Assembly (NCBI GenBank): GCA_028276125.1
Contig: JAPYWY010000049.1
Coordinates: 1-8,979, forward strand
Direction: 5' to 3'
Origin: Pseudothermotoga sp.
GTDB lineage: Bacteria > Thermotogota > Thermotogae > Thermotogales > DSM-5069
DNA: 8,979 nt
Positions 6,894 to 8,979 of this stretch are shown one piece after another; positions within the stretch are counted from its first letter, which is position 1, and every line of letters begins with the position of its first letter. The notes under the pieces are model-generated. The model was not told the origin of the DNA and ran no database searches. It saw only the letters and a program-made list of their open reading frames with translations. Made by a program: the position numbers and the translations under genes.

Positions 6894-7913
6894 CTACCTC
6901 CCCAGAATATGATAGCGTCCATCTTCAAATTTAGCCAATTTTCCAGCCAGTTCGTACTCAGTCAGTTTCACCAGAGCTTCCTCTGGATCGATGTTGAGCA
7001 TGCTCACGATCTCATCGAACATCAAAGGACCTTTGGCGAAGATCTTCAAGATTTCGTCCTGTTCTTGCTTCGGTTCGTTCGATAATCCGTAGTACTCCAA
7101 CAAATCGGAAGGGTGCGTCAAGGCGATAGCGCCCATCCTCAACAACCAGTTGCAACCTTCACTCGAAGCCTTATCTATGTCCCCAGGGACTGCGAAGACG
7201 TCTCTACCCATGTCTGCGGCGAAGCGAGCCGTTATGAGCGCGCCACTGTCTTTGGGAGCTTCGATCACTACTGTAGCTCTACTCAGACCTGCGACTATCC
7301 TGTTGCGCATGGGAAAGTTTTGTTTCTGGGCGTTGGTCTGCAGGGCGAACTCACTCACGACGCAACCTTCTTGGACGATCCTCTCGTACAACTTCCTGTT
7401 CGAAGCTGGATACGGCACATCAACTCCCGTTCCAAGCACCGCGATCGTTTTTCCAGAAGCTTCCAGAGCCGCACCGTGTGCGCAGCTGTCTATTCCGAAC
7501 GCGAGTCCACTCACCACAACTAAGCCGGCCCGCGCCGCCGCCAAGGCCACTTCGTGTGCGACCTTCTTACCGTAACTCGTCATCCTGCGCGTGCCAACGA
7601 TCGAGACACATTCCTCCTTCAACAGTTTCTCATCTCCGAGACAGAAGAGCACCACCGGTGGGGACGAAGATTCTCTCAAGAGTGGCGGGTAAGCTTCATC
7701 CCAGAAACTGATGATCTTCGCTTTGACCTTTTCGGCAAGCTTTTGTTGTTGATCTGCGAACTTCTGAACGGCATCAAAATCTATCCGTTCCAGCTCGAAA
7801 AGTTTCGCTTTCTCTGCCTCTTTCAAGTTGTTGAAAGCCTCGTTGAGATTCTTCAAAGTTTCAAGATCGTACCTTCCAAACTTCCACAGCGCGAAGATCT
7901 CAACTGGCTGCAT
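6894..7913 (-). CDS. dprA: DNA-processing protein DprA (Smf)
   Basis: DprA binds incoming single-stranded DNA during natural transformation and loads RecA onto it, in the cytoplasm. The 339-residue protein has a divergent helical N-terminal region (1-90), then the Rossmann-like DprA core: SIVGTRRMTSYG (104-115), SGLAFGIDSCAHGAAL (135-150), GTGVDVPYP (161-169), FPMRNRIVAGLS (200-211), SGALITARFA (223-232) and VFAVPGDI (239-246). Residues about 285-339 form a winged-helix-like C-terminal domain, ending in RYHILGR, as in many family members. The ATG at 7913 lies inside rnfB, giving a 14 bp overlap; AAGGAG lies 13 bases upstream of it, a rather long spacing. The location directly after rnf and before ackA suggests co-transcription with energy genes rather than a competence operon. 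Confidence 0.96.
   Translation of the reverse strand: MQPVEIFALWKFGRYDLETLKNLNEAFNNLKEAEKAKLFELERIDFDAVQKFADQQQKLAEKVKAKIISFWDEAYPPLLRESSSPPVVLFCLGDEKLLKEECVSIVGTRRMTSYGKKVAHEVALAAARAGLVVVSGLAFGIDSCAHGAALEASGKTIAVLGTGVDVPYPASNRKLYERIVQEGCVVSEFALQTNAQKQNFPMRNRIVAGLSRATVVIEAPKDSGALITARFAADMGRDVFAVPGDIDKASSEGCNWLLRMGAIALTHPSDLLEYYGLSNEPKQEQDEILKIFAKGPLMFDEIVSMLNIDPEEALVKLTEYELAGKLAKFEDGRYHILGR
6897..6903 (-). promoter_or_regulatory. Ribosome binding site of ackA, formed by the last two dprA codons
   Basis: GGGGAGG lies directly before the dprA TAG stop and 9 bases before the TTG start of ackA. The GGG and AGG within it are also the last two sense codons (Gly-Arg) of dprA. It decides the TTG start and suggests coupling. 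Confidence 0.8.
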
Positions 7914-8187
7914 TTTGCTTCAGTATCTCCTTTATCTTCTCGGCCACACCCGCTGCCTTGCCAGGTGTGCACATGTCCGGTGTGACCTTACCGGCAACGA
8001 TCGCCTTCGCGAACGCTTCACAACCTGCATACCCACACGCGCCACAGTTCGCACCAGGCAATGCTGCCTTCACCAGTTCAACGCGTGGATCTTCTTTGAC
8101 CTCGAATTTCTTTGCCGCGTACGCGAGGAAGGTACCGAAAGCAAAACCGAGTATCGTCATGAGCAACGTTGAGTAGACGATCAACAT
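7900..8187 (-). CDS. rnfB: Rnf complex subunit B, short form with only the membrane anchor and one [4Fe-4S] domain
   Basis: The 95-residue product has one N-terminal membrane helix (about residues 2-24) and then the RnfB-type iron-sulfur domain with Cys48, Cys51, Cys56 and Cys73 (C-x2-C-x4-C-x16-C) in a GANCGACGYAGCE context. This domain binds one [4Fe-4S] cluster. Usual RnfB proteins, which take electrons from ferredoxin, are about twice as long or more and carry two further ferredoxin-type cluster motifs after this domain. Here the frame ends 22 residues past the last Cys and dprA has already begun, so those motifs are missing. The ATG at 8185-8187 is preferred over a GTG at 8194-8196 because GAGGTGG (8193-8199) is well placed for the ATG and would contain the GTG. 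It lies just after rnfA. Confidence 0.88.
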   Translation of the reverse strand: MLIVYSTLLMTILGFAFGTFLAYAAKKFEVKEDPRVELVKAALPGANCGACGYAGCEAFAKAIVAGKVTPDMCTPGKAAGVAEKIKEILKQNAAS

Positions 8188-8192
8188 CCTGA

Positions 8193-8199
8193 CCACCTC
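8193..8199 (-). promoter_or_regulatory. Ribosome binding site deciding the rnfB start
   Basis: GAGGTGG overlaps the rnfA stop codon (TGA, 8198-8200) and ends 5 bases before the ATG at 8187. A possible GTG start at 8194-8196 falls inside the site, so the ATG is the better start. Confidence 0.65.
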
Positions 8200-8773
8200 A
8201 CAGTTTTATGAGCCCTTGAAAGCCCATGAAGGCCATGGAGATGATCGATGCCAAGATCAGGGCGATCGGAAGACCCTCAAAGGGTTTGGGCAGTTCGTAA
8301 AGTTCCAACCTCTCTCTGATGCCTGCGAAGATCACCAAGGCGAGGAGAAATCCCAATCCCGCGCCGAGTGCGTGGAAGATCGCCTCGAGCAAGCCGTACT
8401 TGGCCTGCGCGTTCAGTATCGCGACACCCAGTATGATGCAGTTTGTGGTGATCAAGGGAAGGTATATACCGAGCGCTTCGTAGAGGGCAGGACTGTTCTT
8501 CTTTATGACAAACTCGATGAACTGAACGAAAGTTGCTATGACGAGGATGAAGGAAACCGTTCTCAAAAACTCGAGGCCCGAGACAACCAACAACTTGTTC
8601 ACGAACCAGGTTATCACCGAGGACATCACCAAAACGAATGTTGCAGCGAAGCCCATACCAACGGCTGTGTCGAGCTTTTTTGAAACACCGAGGAACGGGC
8701 ATATGCCGAGAAAACGAATGAAAACGTAGTTGTTTATCAACAACGCAGAGAACAGTATCAGAAAGACTCTCAT
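8198..8773 (-). CDS. rnfA: Rnf complex membrane subunit A
   Basis: RnfA is one of the two inverted-topology membrane subunits of the ferredoxin:NAD+ oxidoreductase, which couples electron flow to Na+ or H+ export across the cytoplasmic membrane. The 191-residue length is standard. About six membrane helices are visible, with the family motifs LGICPFLGVS (22-31, Cys25) and TTNCIILG (109-116, Cys112). By analogy with Rnf and Nqr structures these cysteines, with those of RnfE, hold an iron-sulfur cluster inside the membrane. GIRERLELYELP (151-162) is a typical late cytoplasmic loop. The ATG overlaps the rnfE stop as ATGA, and GAGGGGTG lies just upstream of it. The order E-A-B is the usual one in rnfCDGEAB operons. 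Confidence 0.96.
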   Translation of the reverse strand: MRVFLILFSALLINNYVFIRFLGICPFLGVSKKLDTAVGMGFAATFVLVMSSVITWFVNKLLVVSGLEFLRTVSFILVIATFVQFIEFVIKKNSPALYEALGIYLPLITTNCIILGVAILNAQAKYGLLEAIFHALGAGLGFLLALVIFAGIRERLELYELPKPFEGLPIALILASIISMAFMGFQGLIKL

Positions 8774-8979
8774 TTCTGCTCACCCCTCTTGCGTCTCAGA
8801 CCGATTGTCGTGAACAGCGCGGCCAGCAAACCCAGCGTCATGTAACCTCCCGGGGGAAGTATCATCGTGAACACGTTGAACCCACTCCACAGTCTTACAC
8901 CGAAGATCGTTCCGTTGCCGAGTATTTCCCTGATCGAGCCCAAGAGCACGAGTGAGCCCGTGAAACCCAATCCCACGCC
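8770..8979 (-). CDS. rnfE: Rnf complex membrane subunit E, C-terminal part (5' end outside window)
   Basis: The frame is open to the window edge; 69 residues of the C-terminus are visible. GSIREILGNGTIFG and the later MILPPGGYMTLGLLAALF are characteristic of RnfE/NqrD-type proteins, the partner of RnfA. Two membrane segments can be seen (about the first 15 residues and the LPPGG...FTTIG stretch), followed by a basic tail LRRKRGEQK. The N-terminal part with its conserved Cys residues lies beyond the window. The gene ends in a 4 bp overlap with rnfA, so the two are probably translationally coupled. Confidence 0.93.
   Translation of the reverse strand, partial: GVGLGFTGSLVLLGSIREILGNGTIFGVRLWSGFNVFTMILPPGGYMTLGLLAALFTTIGLRRKRGEQK

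Noticed and set aside
6609..7085. Open frame on the + strand across the ackA-dprA junction
   Set aside because: It is antisense to two clear genes and shows no domain or ribosome binding site support.
7554..8172. Overlapping + strand open frames across dprA and rnfB
   Set aside because: Shadows of well-supported - strand genes; Cys-rich stretches derive from the reverse complement of the genuine coding sequence.
1..8979. RNA genes, CRISPR array, insertion sequences, phage genes or a defence system
   Set aside because: None seen: no spaced direct repeats, transposase or tRNA-like pattern, and practically all bases are accounted for by housekeeping-type coding sequence.

Overview
The window looks like chromosomal DNA from a member of the Thermotogales. 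Three things suggest this: the aminotransferase closely resembles the Thermotoga AspC type as I remember it, an rnf-dprA gene order is one I associate with Thermotoga, and the genes are packed almost without spacers behind strong purine-rich ribosome binding sites. The base composition is roughly balanced, so a Pseudothermotoga or Thermotoga with relatively high GC is my guess. This assignment is from memory, not from a search.

There are ten protein genes in two convergent blocks. Left block, + strand (1-5680): the C-terminal half of an MFS transporter, an aspartate-type aminotransferase, an ABC exporter half-transporter, an exported protein with a predicted Ig-like part and a beta-helix-like part, and a TrmN6-like methyltransferase. 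Every junction is a short gap or an overlap (13 bp gap, 4 bp gap, ATGA overlap, about 29 bp overlap), so they probably form one transcription unit. Right block, - strand, read from 8979 down to 5667: the end of rnfE, rnfA, a very short rnfB, dprA and ackA. These also overlap or nearly touch. The two blocks meet tail to tail with a 14 bp overlap of coding sequence and two inverted repeats in place of an intergenic terminator.

The right block has a clear energy theme. RnfA, RnfB and RnfE belong to the membrane ferredoxin:NAD+ oxidoreductase that couples electron transfer to ion pumping. AckA makes ATP from acetyl phosphate at the end of fermentation. DprA, a DNA uptake and recombination protein, sits between them. 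The left block mixes transport, amino acid metabolism, a surface or periplasmic protein of unknown role and a probable RNA or protein methyltransferase. Its most interesting part is the translationally coupled pair of an ABC half-transporter and an exported repeat protein.

No RNA genes, mobile elements, CRISPR arrays or long non-coding stretches were seen; the longest gap between genes is 13 bp. Nothing here is clearly a new system. The best leads are an RnfB that lacks the usual ferredoxin domains, an ABC subunit with a degenerate catalytic site but no adjacent partner, and the uncharacterised beta-helix-like protein coupled to it.
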